DNA of 64,000 nt from Tautonia marina (lineage in GTDB: Bacteria; Planctomycetota; Planctomycetia; Isosphaerales; Isosphaeraceae): NCBI RefSeq assembly GCF_009177065.1, contig NZ_WEZF01000006.1, positions 124,001-188,000 on the forward strand, read 5' to 3'. Position numbers and translations under genes: made by a program. The notes under the pieces were generated by a model, which was not told where the DNA came from, did not search any database, and worked only from the letters and a program-made list of their open reading frames with translations. This document shows, piece after piece, positions 45,349-55,295 of the stretch. The first letter of the stretch is position 1, and every line of letters starts with the position of its first letter.

Positions 45349-46834
45349 TCGCGAGGAATTTCCCGGCTGGTCGGCTCGGGATCGGGTGCTGGCGCCGGTC
45401 GGAGTGGCCCTGATTCTGCTGGCGAGCTTCGCCTTTTTCTGGCACGCCCGAGACTGGAACAGCGCGAGCCGATTGATGCTGGCCTATGCGCTGGTCGATC
45501 AGGGGACGATTCGGCTCGACGACTACCGGGTGCAGACGAACGACATCGCCCGGATCGACGATCGCTACTATACCGATAAGCAGCCGGGTTACTCGCTGGT
45601 GGCGACGATTCCGTATGCGATTGCCAAGGTCGCGGTGGGTTTGCCCGATCACCCGATCGGTGAGCCGGCCTTGCGGCACTGGCCGGGAGACTACTGGACG
45701 ACCCTCGGCACGGCCGGTCTGGCCACGGCGATCGGCGCGGCGGTCCTGGTGGTGCTGGCTGGTCGGGTCGGCTGTGGTCCGAGAGGGGCGGTGCTGGTGG
45801 GCCTTGCCTACGGCCTGGCGACTCCGGCTTATGCGTATGCGACGATGAGTTACGGTCACCAACTGGCGGCGGCCTGCTTGCTGGGATCGTTGGCGTTGAT
45901 CGATCGTCCGGGAGCCCGACGTCCGTTGTGGGGAATGGCCCTGGCGGGTTGGCTGGCGAGTTACGCGTCGGTGGTCGAGCTGTCGGTCGGGCCGATCTCG
46001 GCGATTCTCGCGGGCGTCGTGCTGGCGAAGGTGCTGGGCAAGGCCATGCCGATCAAGGGGCTCGGGATGTTTGCGGTCGGGGCGCTGGGACCGACGTTGA
46101 TCTTGATGGGATACAACCTGCTGGCGTTCGGCTCCCCCCTCGATATTGGTTACGCACACCACGCAACCGAACAGTTCGCTCAGGTGCATTCGGAGGACAA
46201 CCCGTTGGGCCTGCGATCGCCGGACTGGAGCCTTACGGCCCCCTTGCTGTGGGGGAGGTATCGGGGCCTGTTCTTCTATGCCCCGATTCTGATGCTAGCG
46301 GTGCCGGGGTGGATCGCCTTGATGGCTCGCAGGCGGTGGGGCCTGGGACTGGTGGCGATGCTGGCAAGTGTCGCGGTGTTCCTGATCAATGTGAGCTATC
46401 CGGAATGGACGGGCGGGTGGTCGACCGGGCCTCGGTTGCTGGTGCCGTTGCTGCCCTTTGGGATGATCGGCGTGGCGGGGGTGCTGGCAGTCGGGGGGCG
46501 TTGGGCGCTCATTCCCGCCATCTTGCTGGCTCTGGGGGGAGGGGTTTTGATCCTCTTGTTTCAAGGGGTTGGGGCGCAGTTGCCGCAGGACCTGACCGAT
46601 CCGACCACGCAGATCGTCTTGCCGCACTGGCTTGGCGAGCCAGTTGCACCGTGGTGGATTGGTGGGCGATTCACCCGTACGATCGTTTCGGAAGGATGGC
46701 CGGCATGGGTCAGCCGTCTCGACGCGGAGCGCCAGTGGCTCCAGTTCGTGCCGCTGGTCGCTGGTCAGGTGGTCGCAATCCTTGGTTTGATGGCGGTTCT
46801 GAGCCGAGGCGATCGTCTCGGGTCAACGCCCTGA
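45332..46834 (+). CDS. Polytopic membrane protein of GT-C type
   Basis: Predicted 500-aa protein with about 10-11 membrane spans. The N-terminal region has DWNSASRLMLAYALVDQG and YYTDKQPGYSLVATIPYAI, a loop pattern seen in GT-C-like membrane glycosyltransferases. FAFGSPLDIGYAHH-type extracytoplasmic loops are present. ATG 45332 overlaps the previous gene; GTG 45341 is an alternative. Which sugar, if any, it transfers is unclear. Confidence 0.8.
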   Translation: MERVADREEFPGWSARDRVLAPVGVALILLASFAFFWHARDWNSASRLMLAYALVDQGTIRLDDYRVQTNDIARIDDRYYTDKQPGYSLVATIPYAIAKVAVGLPDHPIGEPALRHWPGDYWTTLGTAGLATAIGAAVLVVLAGRVGCGPRGAVLVGLAYGLATPAYAYATMSYGHQLAAACLLGSLALIDRPGARRPLWGMALAGWLASYASVVELSVGPISAILAGVVLAKVLGKAMPIKGLGMFAVGALGPTLILMGYNLLAFGSPLDIGYAHHATEQFAQVHSEDNPLGLRSPDWSLTAPLLWGRYRGLFFYAPILMLAVPGWIALMARRRWGLGLVAMLASVAVFLINVSYPEWTGGWSTGPRLLVPLLPFGMIGVAGVLAVGGRWALIPAILLALGGGVLILLFQGVGAQLPQDLTDPTTQIVLPHWLGEPVAPWWIGGRFTRTIVSEGWPAWVSRLDAERQWLQFVPLVAGQVVAILGLMAVLSRGDRLGSTP

Positions 46835-46898
46835 CACCTGCCCCGATCTTGCCGCTTGAGCGGTCGGGGCGATCGCATCCGGCGCTCCGGTGAACTTC

Positions 46899-48617
46899 AT
46901 GCGCTACATTGCACTTGCCGCCGATTATGACGGAACTCTGGCCGCTCACGGCGCGATCGACGAGCAGACGGAGTTGGCCCTGCTGCGGCTGAAGTCCTCG
47001 GGCCGGCAATTGATCATGGTTACGGGCCGGGAACTGGATGAACTGCTTCAGGTCTGTCCTCAGATTGAGCTGTTCGACTGTGTCGTGGCCGAGAACGGGG
47101 GCTTGATCTACGATCCGAAGCTCCGAGAGATTTCGCTGCTCGATGAGCCGCCACCCAGGGAATTCATTGACCGGCTCAAGGAGCGAGGGGTATTGCCGCT
47201 GGGCGTGGGTCGGGTGATCGTGGCAACCTGGGAGCCGCATCAGCAGGCGGTAATCGAGACGATTCACGAGATGGGTCTGGAGTTGCAGGTTATCTTCAAC
47301 AAGCAGGCCGTGATGATCCTGCCGAGCGGCGTGAACAAGGCCAGCGGCTTGCGAGAGGCGCTCCGGAGGCTCGGCCTCTCGCCGCGCAACGTGGTTTCGG
47401 TCGGGGATGCGGAGAATGACCACGCGATGCTCCGCCTGACCGAGTGCGGGGTCGCGGTTGAGAATGCGATCGCCTCGCTCATGGACCATGCCGACTGGAC
47501 CGCCGATTACCCCCGAGGCCAGGGAGTTTGCCAGCTCGTCGATCGGCTGCTCGATGATGACCTAGCCAGTTTGGAGCCAAGGCTGACGCGGCATCACATC
47601 CCGCTTGGGTACGATCGTGACGACGAGGAGGTGATGGTTCAGTTCCCGCCCTTCGGATTGAACGTCCTGATCGCGGGGACCTCGGGCAGCGGCAAATCAA
47701 CCCTGGTGACCGGGGTGCTGGAACGACTTGCGGAGCGGGGGTATCAGGCCTGCATTGTCGATCCGGAAGGGGATTACACCACCTTTCCGCAGGCCATCGT
47801 GCTGGGAAGCGCGGAGTCGCCGCCACCGCTGGAGGAAGTGGGCGATGTGCTCGAACACCCCGACGAAACGGTGGTGGTCAACCTGATCGGTCTCTCGATG
47901 CCCCATCGGCCGGAATTTTTTGATGCGTTGATGCCAAGGCTTCAGGAGCTTCGGGCACGAACATGCCGACCGCAATGGATTGTGATTGACGAGGCGCATC
48001 ATCTGTTGCCCCGAGGCCGGCATCCCACGACCTTGCCGCTCGATCTGCGCGGGGCGTTGTTCATCACCGTGCATCCGGAGAGCATGGCGCCGGAGGTCCT
48101 TGCGACGGTCGAGGAGGTCTGGGCGGTTGGCGAGGCGCCGGGAAAAACCCTCGCTCGATTCGCGGAGGCAATTGGTCAGCAACCCCCGGCCGTGGAGGAC
48201 GATCGGACCCTCGCCCCGGGAGAATGCGTGGTCTGGTCGCGACGCCCCGGCGCGGGGCCTCCCCGAGTGGTCCGGAGCCTGCCGGCTCGAACCGAGCGTC
48301 GTCGTCATTCACGAAAGTATGCGATCGGGGAACTCGAACCCCACCTGAGCTTTTACTACAGAGGGTCTGATGATCGGCTCAACCTTCGAGCGCAGAACCT
48401 CTGGATGTTTCTTCAGATCGGCGAAGGGGTCGACGAAGAGACGTGGCTCCACCATCTCCACAACGGAGATTACTCCTCCTGGTTTACCACAGCGTTAAAG
48501 GATCACGAACTGGCCGAGGAGGCGCGGACGATCGCCGATCGCTATGGCTCGGACGCGGCCGGGGGCCGATCGGCCATGCGAGAGGCTATCGCCCGTCGTT
48601 ACCTGCTCCCGACCTGA
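46899..48617 (+). CDS. HAD-IIB phosphatase fused to HerA/DUF87-like ATPase
   Basis: Predicted 572-aa fusion. Residues 1 to ~225 form a Cof/HAD-IIB hydrolase (ALAADYDGTLA, MVTGRELDELLQ, NVVSVGDAENDHAMLRL). From about 250 a P-loop ATPase begins, with Walker A GTSGSGKST near residue 260 and Walker B WIVIDEAHHLLPRG near 360, resembling HerA/VirB4-type DUF87 ATPases. A C-terminal domain (~450-570) is unassigned. ATG 46899 follows GGTGA by 5 nt and was preferred over GTG 46890. A sugar-phosphatase-like unit linked to an ATPase is unusual; the joint role is unknown. Confidence 0.88.
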   Translation: MRYIALAADYDGTLAAHGAIDEQTELALLRLKSSGRQLIMVTGRELDELLQVCPQIELFDCVVAENGGLIYDPKLREISLLDEPPPREFIDRLKERGVLPLGVGRVIVATWEPHQQAVIETIHEMGLELQVIFNKQAVMILPSGVNKASGLREALRRLGLSPRNVVSVGDAENDHAMLRLTECGVAVENAIASLMDHADWTADYPRGQGVCQLVDRLLDDDLASLEPRLTRHHIPLGYDRDDEEVMVQFPPFGLNVLIAGTSGSGKSTLVTGVLERLAERGYQACIVDPEGDYTTFPQAIVLGSAESPPPLEEVGDVLEHPDETVVVNLIGLSMPHRPEFFDALMPRLQELRARTCRPQWIVIDEAHHLLPRGRHPTTLPLDLRGALFITVHPESMAPEVLATVEEVWAVGEAPGKTLARFAEAIGQQPPAVEDDRTLAPGECVVWSRRPGAGPPRVVRSLPARTERRRHSRKYAIGELEPHLSFYYRGSDDRLNLRAQNLWMFLQIGEGVDEETWLHHLHNGDYSSWFTTALKDHELAEEARTIADRYGSDAAGGRSAMREAIARRYLLPT

Positions 48618-49045
48618 CTCAGGGCCTCAGCGTGCGAGGCTTCGCTCCAATCGTTCGACAGCAAGCCGAGCGCGACGAGATAGAGATCTTCGGGGCACGT
48701 CGGTTGGAATTCAAGGCGGAGCCGGATCTGGTCGGGCTTGTCCGGAATCGGCTCTCGGGCGACGACCCGAGCCCGAGCACCTCCGGAGAGACTCGGGCCG
48801 ACGATGCAGAACCAGGCATCCATCGCCTCGGTCGGCCCATCCGGGCAGATGACGGCCGCTCCGGTGCGGCTGATGTCGAGCAGCAGCGCGCCGAGCGTCT
48901 GGAAGACCTCGCCATCCCACCACCCCAGCCAGATGCGATCTTCCACGGCCTCGAACCGAGTGGCCCTGCGTCGGTCCATTCCGTTGTAAGGAATCTCGGG
49001 AGTCGATCGGCGGGTGTTTTCACTCGTCAGCAGGCGAATCCCCAT
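48599..49045 (-). CDS. PilZ-domain-like protein
   Basis: Predicted 148-aa protein. The N-terminal part has NGMDRRRATRFEAVEDRIWL, close to the RxxxR start of PilZ domains that bind c-di-GMP, followed by LLLDISRTGAAVIC (the D/NxSxxG-type motif). ATG 49045 has AAGGGTGGGA upstream. Its 3' end overlaps the convergent HAD-ATPase gene by 19 nt. A c-di-GMP response is likely but unproven. Confidence 0.78.
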   Translation of the reverse strand: MGIRLLTSENTRRSTPEIPYNGMDRRRATRFEAVEDRIWLGWWDGEVFQTLGALLLDISRTGAAVICPDGPTEAMDAWFCIVGPSLSGGARARVVAREPIPDKPDQIRLRLEFQPTCPEDLYLVALGLLSNDWSEASHAEALSQVGSR

Positions 49046-49263
49046 CGTTCCCACCCTTTTCTCTGAGGTTGTTCCTGGGGCACAGCATGGTGCCGTGCCA
49101 ATGGGGACGCGTGTGGTGGTGTCAACCACCTGTCCCTCGTGCACTCATCCCAACACTAGGTCGAAGGGAGGAGGACTGCCAGGAAACAACACGGGTTGCG
49201 CTCGACCGGGGCAACAGCGCGACACGAACGCATGGGTGGGAGCGTAGGGAGCCTTCGCTCTGG

Positions 49264-50238
49264 TCAGGGCATGGTCAGGAGATAGACCAGGCCATCCGAG
49301 GCGGCCACGGCCAGTCGGCGGCCATCGGGGCTGAAGGCCACGCTGGAGGCTCGGGTGTCGGGAGCGACACGCTGCTGGGACAGCGGTTCCTCGGACTGGG
49401 GGTCCCAGATGAGAATCTGGCCACTGTAGCCGACCGACACCAACCGTGAGCCATCGGGCGACCAGGCCAGGGCGTAGACGTCGTCGGTATGGCCTCGAAG
49501 CACGCGTTGCTGCGAGCCGTCCTCGACGTTCCAGAGGCGGAGGGTTTTGTCCACCGAGCCGCTGGCCAGGGTCGAGCCGTCGGGACTGAAGGCGATGCAG
49601 TAGACGGCCGCCTCGTGTCCTTCGGCCTTCACAGGTTCGGCCGCTTCGTCGGACGTCCAGAACTTGATCAGGTTGTCGTCGCCGGCCGAGGCGATCAGAT
49701 CGGCCGAAGGATGGAAGGCGACGGCGTAGACAATCGCCGCGTGCGCTTCGGCGATGGTTCGGCCCGCTTCTCCGGTTTCGACATTCCAGAGGCGGAGCGA
49801 TTTGTCGGCTCCGGCGGTGGCGATCCGCTGGCCGTCGGGAGCGAATGCGACGGCATAGACCTGCCCCTCGTGCCCGGTCAGAGTGACCAACGGCTCGGTG
49901 GGAGCTTCGGTCTCCGGGGCGGGCATCGGCCAGATCTTGGCAAGCTTGTCCTGGCCTCCGGTGGCGATCTTGGTGCCGTCCGGGCTCACGGCGACGCACA
50001 GCGCAAGATCGTCGTGCGCCTTGATCACCGCGCGCTGTTCGAGCGTTTCGGCGTTCCAGATGCGCAGAGTCTTGTCGAAGCCGACGGAGAGAATGGCCGT
50101 TCCGTCCGGACTCCAACAAACGGCGTAGGGTTGCTCCTCGTGCCCTTCGAGCGTTCCGGCCGGTTCAGCCTGACTGAAGGCTGGAGTGGCCAGCACCATC
50201 AGGGCGAGAGGGGAGAGGAGGCAAGGAAGGTGTCTCAT
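49264..50238 (-). CDS. Secreted WD40 beta-propeller protein
   Basis: Predicted 324-aa protein with a signal peptide ([16 protein letters not shown]) and about seven WD40 repeats of the form W-S/A-PDG...LRIWN ([48 protein letters not shown]). Such propellers mediate protein contacts, here outside the cytoplasm. No enzymatic domain is attached. Divergent from the metalloprotease gene at 50619. Confidence 0.93.
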   Translation of the reverse strand: MRHLPCLLSPLALMVLATPAFSQAEPAGTLEGHEEQPYAVCWSPDGTAILSVGFDKTLRIWNAETLEQRAVIKAHDDLALCVAVSPDGTKIATGGQDKLAKIWPMPAPETEAPTEPLVTLTGHEGQVYAVAFAPDGQRIATAGADKSLRLWNVETGEAGRTIAEAHAAIVYAVAFHPSADLIASAGDDNLIKFWTSDEAAEPVKAEGHEAAVYCIAFSPDGSTLASGSVDKTLRLWNVEDGSQQRVLRGHTDDVYALAWSPDGSRLVSVGYSGQILIWDPQSEEPLSQQRVAPDTRASSVAFSPDGRRLAVAASDGLVYLLTMP

Positions 50239-50618
50239 GGCGAGGTTCCGGGATCGGGTCAGGGAGGGCCGATCGGGGAGCCTCCGGGCTCCCGGGTCGG
50301 ATCAAAAGGAGGGCTGTACGGGCCGCTCGAACTGCTCGGGGCAGAGTCCCGAGCATATTCTCCCGTCCGTTCCGGCCGAACATAGACGGGCCAGAGCATC
50401 GGTGCAACGGAGCGCTCCGTGAGGAGCAAGGATTCCTGGCGCGCTACGATTCCCGGCACCTCTGCCGCAAATCGAGGACGTGGCAAGGCAACTCGCCGTC
50501 GTGAACCCGGCTGACGAGGGAGCCATCCGATGCTAAACTCAGAATGACAAAAGGGTCAGCCTGACAGTTCCCCACTCCGGGGTTGCCTCCTGGAATCCAT
50601 CGAACGGGTTCGCCGCTC
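50239..50618. other. Intergenic region between divergent genes
   Basis: 380 bases without a supported gene. Short overlapping ORFs on both strands lack motifs. Promoters for the WD40 and metalloprotease-like genes should lie here. Confidence 0.45.
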
Positions 50619-51191
50619 ATGCTCGAACGCGACTGGCTCGACGTGCCGCACGGAACCCGCAACGTGCTCGATTCGATTCGAGAAGACCTGGATCGACAGG
50701 CCGATCGAACCTGCTCGGCCGAAGGACGGGACCGGGTGGGAGATCGGGCCGATACGGCGCGTCCTCCCGAGGGGACGAAGGTGGCCCGAGCCCCCGGAGT
50801 CACTGCCTCGCGCTATGAACCCCCGTTGTCGGCGATTGGCCCATTGTTCCTGCGTCGTCTGGAGCGAATTCATCCGCCTCGGGTTGATTTCGTCCTGGAT
50901 ATTAACCCCCGAGCCACGGCCAGGGTTCTTGGTGGCTATTATCGTCGCCGACGGTTGATCCGGATCTACACGCACGATCGAGAGTCGGGACGGCGATCGC
51001 TGGAGGAACTTTTCGATACGTTCCTGCACGAGGTTGCCCACCATCTCGAATACACCGAGCCCCAGCGCTTTCATGCCCGAGCCTGCGAACGGGTACCCGG
51101 CACCATGCACAGCGACCTGTTCTGGCGGATCCTGGGCGAGCTGAAGTCGCGCTGGGCCGAGCTTCAGGAGCGTTCGGGCGGAGCGATCTGA
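50619..51191 (+). CDS. SprT-like zinc metallopeptidase-like protein
   Basis: Predicted 190-aa protein with the zinc motif HEVAHHLEY (H-E-x-x-H) and a downstream His in MHSDLFWRILGEL that could be the third ligand. The preceding GGYYRRRRLIRIYTHD fits the SprT/minigluzincin fold. ATG 50619. Function probably proteolytic; targets unknown. It converges on the clpS gene. Confidence 0.8.
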   Translation: MLERDWLDVPHGTRNVLDSIREDLDRQADRTCSAEGRDRVGDRADTARPPEGTKVARAPGVTASRYEPPLSAIGPLFLRRLERIHPPRVDFVLDINPRATARVLGGYYRRRRLIRIYTHDRESGRRSLEELFDTFLHEVAHHLEYTEPQRFHARACERVPGTMHSDLFWRILGELKSRWAELQERSGGAI

Positions 51192-51241
51192 GGACGACCC
51201 GGAACGCGAGTGGCAACGCTCCGCTCGACGGACACCTGGGA

Positions 51242-51631
51242 TCATCCTCCCGGCGCGGGCTCGATGAAGCAGTCGAGCGGCCCCTTGGAGACACTCATCC
51301 GAGGGTCGGGACCGTAGGCGAGGACCTGATCGCGCTTGAGCTCGGCCAGTTCCTTGTGCGTGGTCAAGACGACGGCCCGCCCGGTCAGGTGAATCCGCCA
51401 GGTCAGTTCCTGAGCCGTGGCGAGCGAATGGCGGAAGACCTTGCAGAGCAGTTCGATCACGTAGTCGAACGTATGCTCCTCGTCGTTCAGGATGATGACG
51501 TTGTAGGGCGGTTGGCGCCGGGTCTCGGTTTCGTTTTCGGCGTGCTTTTGCGGCTTGGGAGCGGTCTTGGTCGTGACGATGGGATCGGCCACGGACGTAT
51601 CGCCCGAGTGTTCGTGGTCGAATTCACTCAT
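51242..51631 (-). CDS. clpS: ClpS adaptor protein
   Basis: Predicted 129-aa adaptor that delivers N-degron substrates to the ClpAP protease. The core motif PPYNVIILNDEEHTFDYVIE and the pocket-lining residues of the family are present. The N-terminal extension before residue 40 is long and disordered; ClpS proteins usually have shorter ones. ATG 51631 was chosen; no strong ribosome-binding site is seen. The gene is alone on its strand. Confidence 0.94.
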   Translation of the reverse strand: MSEFDHEHSGDTSVADPIVTTKTAPKPQKHAENETETRRQPPYNVIILNDEEHTFDYVIELLCKVFRHSLATAQELTWRIHLTGRAVVLTTHKELAELKRDQVLAYGPDPRMSVSKGPLDCFIEPAPGG

Positions 51632-51776
51632 CCCTGACGGCTCCAGGAGCAGTTGGACAAGAAGGGCGTTTGGACGGATCAGACGTGACCTGATTAGAAT
51701 AGTCTTCGGCGACCATCTCTGTGTAGCGCAAATTCGCCAACCCCATCCAATCCAACCCGATCCGACCGAGCAACTG

Positions 51777-52109
51777 ATGGCCCAGAAGATGACCTCCGGC
51801 CTTGCCCTCCGACAGCTCCAGCAGGCGCAACAGGCCATGAAGAAGGTCCGCAAAGGACTGGTTCAGGTCCGCGAGGCCGACCCGGCCGACCGCCCGGAAC
51901 TGGCCCAGACCCTGCTGAACGCCGGCTGGGAGAGTCTCAACCGCACCTATCGTGACCTGGCCGCGATTCCGCTCGACGCCGCGACCGAGGAGGTCATGCT
52001 TCGTCAGATCGCCGTGCAACGCTACGCCACGGCCTTGCTCGTGCGGCTGCGTCGCCTGGTCCGTAACGATCTGGAAGGCCTGGAAGGGCCGGACGACGAC
52101 GAGGAGTAA
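51777..52109 (+). CDS. Hypothetical helical protein
   Basis: Predicted 110-aa, mostly helical, charged protein. It begins MAQKMTSGLALRQLQQAQQA and ends in an acidic tail, EGLEGPDDDEE. No family is recognised. The second Met at 51789 is an alternative start. It lies divergent from clpS and upstream of the rRNA methyltransferase gene. Confidence 0.62.
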   Translation: MAQKMTSGLALRQLQQAQQAMKKVRKGLVQVREADPADRPELAQTLLNAGWESLNRTYRDLAAIPLDAATEEVMLRQIAVQRYATALLVRLRRLVRNDLEGLEGPDDDEE

Positions 52110-52199
52110 GGCCCTCGGCCTCGAAGATTTCCGAACGACGATCGGTGGGCAAGCGGGCCAAGGTTCGAGACGAGTTGACACGCAGGGGTACGCGCAACG

Positions 52200-53477
52200 A
52201 TGGCGGACGATCGGGTGGGCGAGGTGGACAATCGAAAACGGATTCCGGCACCGTCCCGAGCGCTGGAACCGGAAGGAACCGTGCCGACGGTTCGGGTTCG
52301 TTCTCCGGGGCTTCATACGTTCATCTTCAAGAAGATGGTCATCGGCCCCGAACCCGGCCCGAGGCCCAATGACGGCGACCTGGTTCGGGTGATCGACCGC
52401 GACGGTGTTCCCCTGGGCTTCGGGCTCTGGAACGCCAAGTCGCAGATCCCGGTTCGGTTGATCGCCCGGGGGACGACTCCCCCCGACGCCGCCTTCTGGG
52501 AGGCCAGAATCCAGGACGCCGTCGCGCTTCGTCGCGACATTCTTGGGATCGAGGCAATCAGCGATGCCTACCGGGTGGTCCATGCCGAGGGAGACGGCCT
52601 CTCCGGCTTGATCGTCGATCGGTTCGCCGAGGTCCTCTCGGCCGAGGTGTTCAGTCTGGGCATTTATCAGCGGATCGGCCCCTTGATGGACCGGCTTCTG
52701 TCGGCGACGGGAACAGCGCATTACCGGGTCCACGTCGATCAGCGAATTGCTCAGGCCGAGGCGTTCGGCGGGCGCCCGGTCGTCAGCGAGGACGCTCCGG
52801 AGAAGGTTGAGATCCGAGAAAACGGCATCCGCTATCGGGTCAAGTTCGAAGGGGGGCACAAGACCGGCTTCTTCTGCGACCAGCGCGACAACCGCCGCGA
52901 GCTGACCCGTTACTGCCGGGATCGCGAGGTGCTGGACGTCTGCTGTTACTCGGGCGGGTTTGGCCTTTCGGCCTTGATCCAAGGGGGGGCGAAGGAGGTC
53001 ACGGGGGTCGATCTCGACGAGAAGGCCGTGGCGATGGCTCGCGAGAATGCGAACCTCAATCAGGTGCGCATGGGACTGGTCCATGCCGACGCCTTCGGAT
53101 ACATGCGGCAGATGGGACTCAACGGCAGGAGCTTCGGCGTCGTCGTACTCGATCCGCCGAAGTTGATCGGCTCTCGACTGGAGATGGACGAGGGGCGGAA
53201 GAAGTACCTCGACCTGAACACCCTGGCCCTCGGCCTGGTCGAGCCGGGCGGCTTGCTGTTGACCTGTTCCTGCTCGGGCTTGCTTCCGGCTGAGGAATTT
53301 CTGGGCATCCTGCGATCAGCCGGTCGTCGGGCGGGTCGATCGGCTCGGATTCTCAGCGTCACCGGAGCCTCGGCCGATCATCCGGTCGGACTCGAAGCTC
53401 CGGAAGGGGCGTACCTGAAGGCCGCCTGGCTGCTCGTCGGTGATCGGCCCGAGGCTCCACCCGCGACCGAGGGATGA
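52200..53477 (+). CDS. RlmI-like SAM-dependent rRNA methyltransferase
   Basis: Predicted 425-aa enzyme. The N-terminus is a PUA-like domain (VRSPGLHTFIFKKMVIG), and the C-terminal Rossmann domain has KTGFFCDQRDNRREL, DVCCYSGGFGLSAL (SAM motif I), VTGVDLDEKAVAMA, and DPPK in VVLDPPKLIGSR. It most resembles RlmI/RlmKL-type 5-methylcytosine methyltransferases of 23S rRNA. The exact site is not predictable. ATG 52200 was taken; the first residues are a poorly conserved tail. Confidence 0.92.
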   Translation: MADDRVGEVDNRKRIPAPSRALEPEGTVPTVRVRSPGLHTFIFKKMVIGPEPGPRPNDGDLVRVIDRDGVPLGFGLWNAKSQIPVRLIARGTTPPDAAFWEARIQDAVALRRDILGIEAISDAYRVVHAEGDGLSGLIVDRFAEVLSAEVFSLGIYQRIGPLMDRLLSATGTAHYRVHVDQRIAQAEAFGGRPVVSEDAPEKVEIRENGIRYRVKFEGGHKTGFFCDQRDNRRELTRYCRDREVLDVCCYSGGFGLSALIQGGAKEVTGVDLDEKAVAMARENANLNQVRMGLVHADAFGYMRQMGLNGRSFGVVVLDPPKLIGSRLEMDEGRKKYLDLNTLALGLVEPGGLLLTCSCSGLLPAEEFLGILRSAGRRAGRSARILSVTGASADHPVGLEAPEGAYLKAAWLLVGDRPEAPPATEG

Positions 53478-53634
53478 CCCTTCTGGAACCGAGGCGGGCT
53501 TCTCCTGGATTCCGGAACTCATGACCCCTCGGATCTCGGGGGGGACAGGGTCGAGTTCGGCCCTCGACTTGTGTACGCTGGGGGGGCGTTCATCCAATCG
53601 AGGCAACAAAGGCCGTCGGAAAGGGACCGGTCGC

Positions 53635-54300
53635 GTGGCGAGTCTGACTGTTGAGAACTACGTCAAGACGATCTATCTGATTGCCTCTCGGGAGGTTCCC
53701 GATCGGATCGTGGCCACGGGAGAGCTGGCGCAGGCGCTCAACGTCTCGCCGGGCACCGTGACCGGAATGCTCAAGACCCTCTCCGAAGCGGGCCTGGCTT
53801 CTTATACACCGTATGAAGGGGTCCGACTCTCTCCGCAAGGCGAGCGGCTGGCCCTGAAGGTCTTGCGACGTCATCGGTTGCTCGAACTGTTCCTCGTCCA
53901 GACGCTGCAAATGCACTGGGACGAGGTGCACGAAGAAGCCGAGCACATGGAACACGCCGTTTCCGAGTCGTTGATCGACCGCATCGACGCCTTCCTCAAC
54001 CATCCCTCCGTGGACCCGCACGGCGACCCGATTCCGAAGGCCGACGGCTCGCTCGACCTGCCCTCGGGCCGACCGTTGAACGACCTCGACGCCTCGGAGC
54101 GGTTTCGGATCGCCCGGGTGGTGGATCAGGACCCGAGCTTCCTGCGATACCTGACCGATTGCGGTCTCGACCTCGGAGCCGAAGGGATCGTGGCCGAGAA
54201 CCGGAGCGAGTCGGGAGCAATGGTCGTCCAGGTGGGTGATCATCCCATCGCCTTGGGACGCGAAGCCGCGGGAAAGGTGATCGTGACGAGCATTTCGTGA
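53635..54300 (+). CDS. DtxR/MntR-family metal-dependent repressor
   Basis: Predicted 221-aa regulator. A winged helix-turn-helix (IVATGELAQALNVSPGTVTG, YTPYEGVRLSPQGERLAL) occupies residues ~20-85, the metal-binding/dimer helices follow (LVQTLQMHWDEVHEEAEHME), and a C-terminal FeoA/SH3-like domain ends near GKVIVTSIS. It should repress metal-uptake genes with Fe or Mn as co-repressor. GTG 53635 follows GGAAAGGGA. No metal-transport gene is adjacent in the window. Confidence 0.94.
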   Translation: MASLTVENYVKTIYLIASREVPDRIVATGELAQALNVSPGTVTGMLKTLSEAGLASYTPYEGVRLSPQGERLALKVLRRHRLLELFLVQTLQMHWDEVHEEAEHMEHAVSESLIDRIDAFLNHPSVDPHGDPIPKADGSLDLPSGRPLNDLDASERFRIARVVDQDPSFLRYLTDCGLDLGAEGIVAENRSESGAMVVQVGDHPIALGREAAGKVIVTSIS

Positions 54301-54379
54301 ACCTGAACAATCCCGTCGATGGATGTTCTGAGTGATCGCCGACCAGGCCTTCCCCGCTAAGAAACGGAGTGCGCGTGCA

Positions 54380-54862
54380 ATGACGATGACCGATTGGAGC
54401 GGAGCCGAGTCTCGTCAATTCCGTCGAGCGCGAGACGAGGAGGCGGTCAGGTCGTCCGCGACCCCGGCAGGAATTTTGCCAAGGGCCATTGCGCTGGGAA
54501 TCGATTACCTGATCTTGCTCGCCGCCTGCGCCGGTCTGAATGGGCTGCTCGACGTGACCAGCCTTGCCCCCGAGACGGCCAGGCCGCTGGGTGCCTTGCT
54601 CTCGTTCGCGCTGATCGTCCTGTACTTTGCGACCCTGGAAAGCGGCAGCCGTCAGGCCACGCTCGGCAAGCTCGCGCTGGGCATGAAGGTCACGACCGAT
54701 CAGGACCAACGCCTCTCGTTCTCCCGAGCCCTGGGACGATTCTTCGCGAAATTGCTCTCGTTGATTCCCTTCGGCCTGGGGTTCGTCATGGCCGCATTCA
54801 CCGAGCAGCACCGCGCCCTCCACGACCTGATCGCCGGGACGCTCGTGGTGCGCTCGCGCTGA
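54380..54862 (+). CDS. RDD-family membrane protein
   Basis: Predicted 160-aa protein with the RDD-type pattern: a first span (AIALGIDYLILLAACAGL) with the family Arg/Asp, then GALLSFALIVLYFATLES and QATLGKLALGMKVTTDQ, and a last segment near RALHDLIAGTLVV. ATG 54380 starts MTMTDWSGAE; ATG 54386 is also possible. Function not known; no transport substrate is inferred. Confidence 0.86.
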   Translation: MTMTDWSGAESRQFRRARDEEAVRSSATPAGILPRAIALGIDYLILLAACAGLNGLLDVTSLAPETARPLGALLSFALIVLYFATLESGSRQATLGKLALGMKVTTDQDQRLSFSRALGRFFAKLLSLIPFGLGFVMAAFTEQHRALHDLIAGTLVVRSR

Positions 54863-54886
54863 TCTCCGTGCCCCTCGACCTTGGAC

Positions 54887-55111
54887 TCAGAAGCAGGCGG
54901 CCAGCCGACGTTCCGAGCGAAAGCTCATGCCGTACTGACCCCGTCGAGCGGCTCCCACGATTTCCTGAGCCCCGACCCAGGACGCGGTATCCTGCGGCCG
55001 AGGGCCGGGAACGACCAGCATGGGCAACCCGATCGCGGTGCGGTGAATCTGAGAGCCTCGGGGAACGTTGACCTCGTACAGAGTCTTGCCGTGACGGAGC
55101 TGGAGGATCAT
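54887..55111 (-). CDS. Small hypothetical protein
   Basis: Predicted 74-aa protein starting MILQLRHGKTLYEVNVPRGS, with GGAG 8 nt before the ATG at 55111. It is short, basic and without membrane spans. A longer upstream reading frame on this strand has no ribosome-binding site and overlaps pdxH. Family unknown; kept because the start signals look real. Confidence 0.5.
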   Translation of the reverse strand: MILQLRHGKTLYEVNVPRGSQIHRTAIGLPMLVVPGPRPQDTASWVGAQEIVGAARRGQYGMSFRSERRLAACF

Positions 55112-55295
55112 CGTCGACTCCACGCCGAAAAGGGTTGAGCGCCGTCCTAGGAGCAGACTGACGGCAGGGCTACAATGGATCCTGTCGGGCCGAGCGAACG
55201 AACGGAGTTCCTTTCGACCCGAGACAACCCATCGCGGGCTGGCGGCTTCCGCACCGTTTGGCCCTGATTCATTGCATCCATGACAGCTACGTCGG

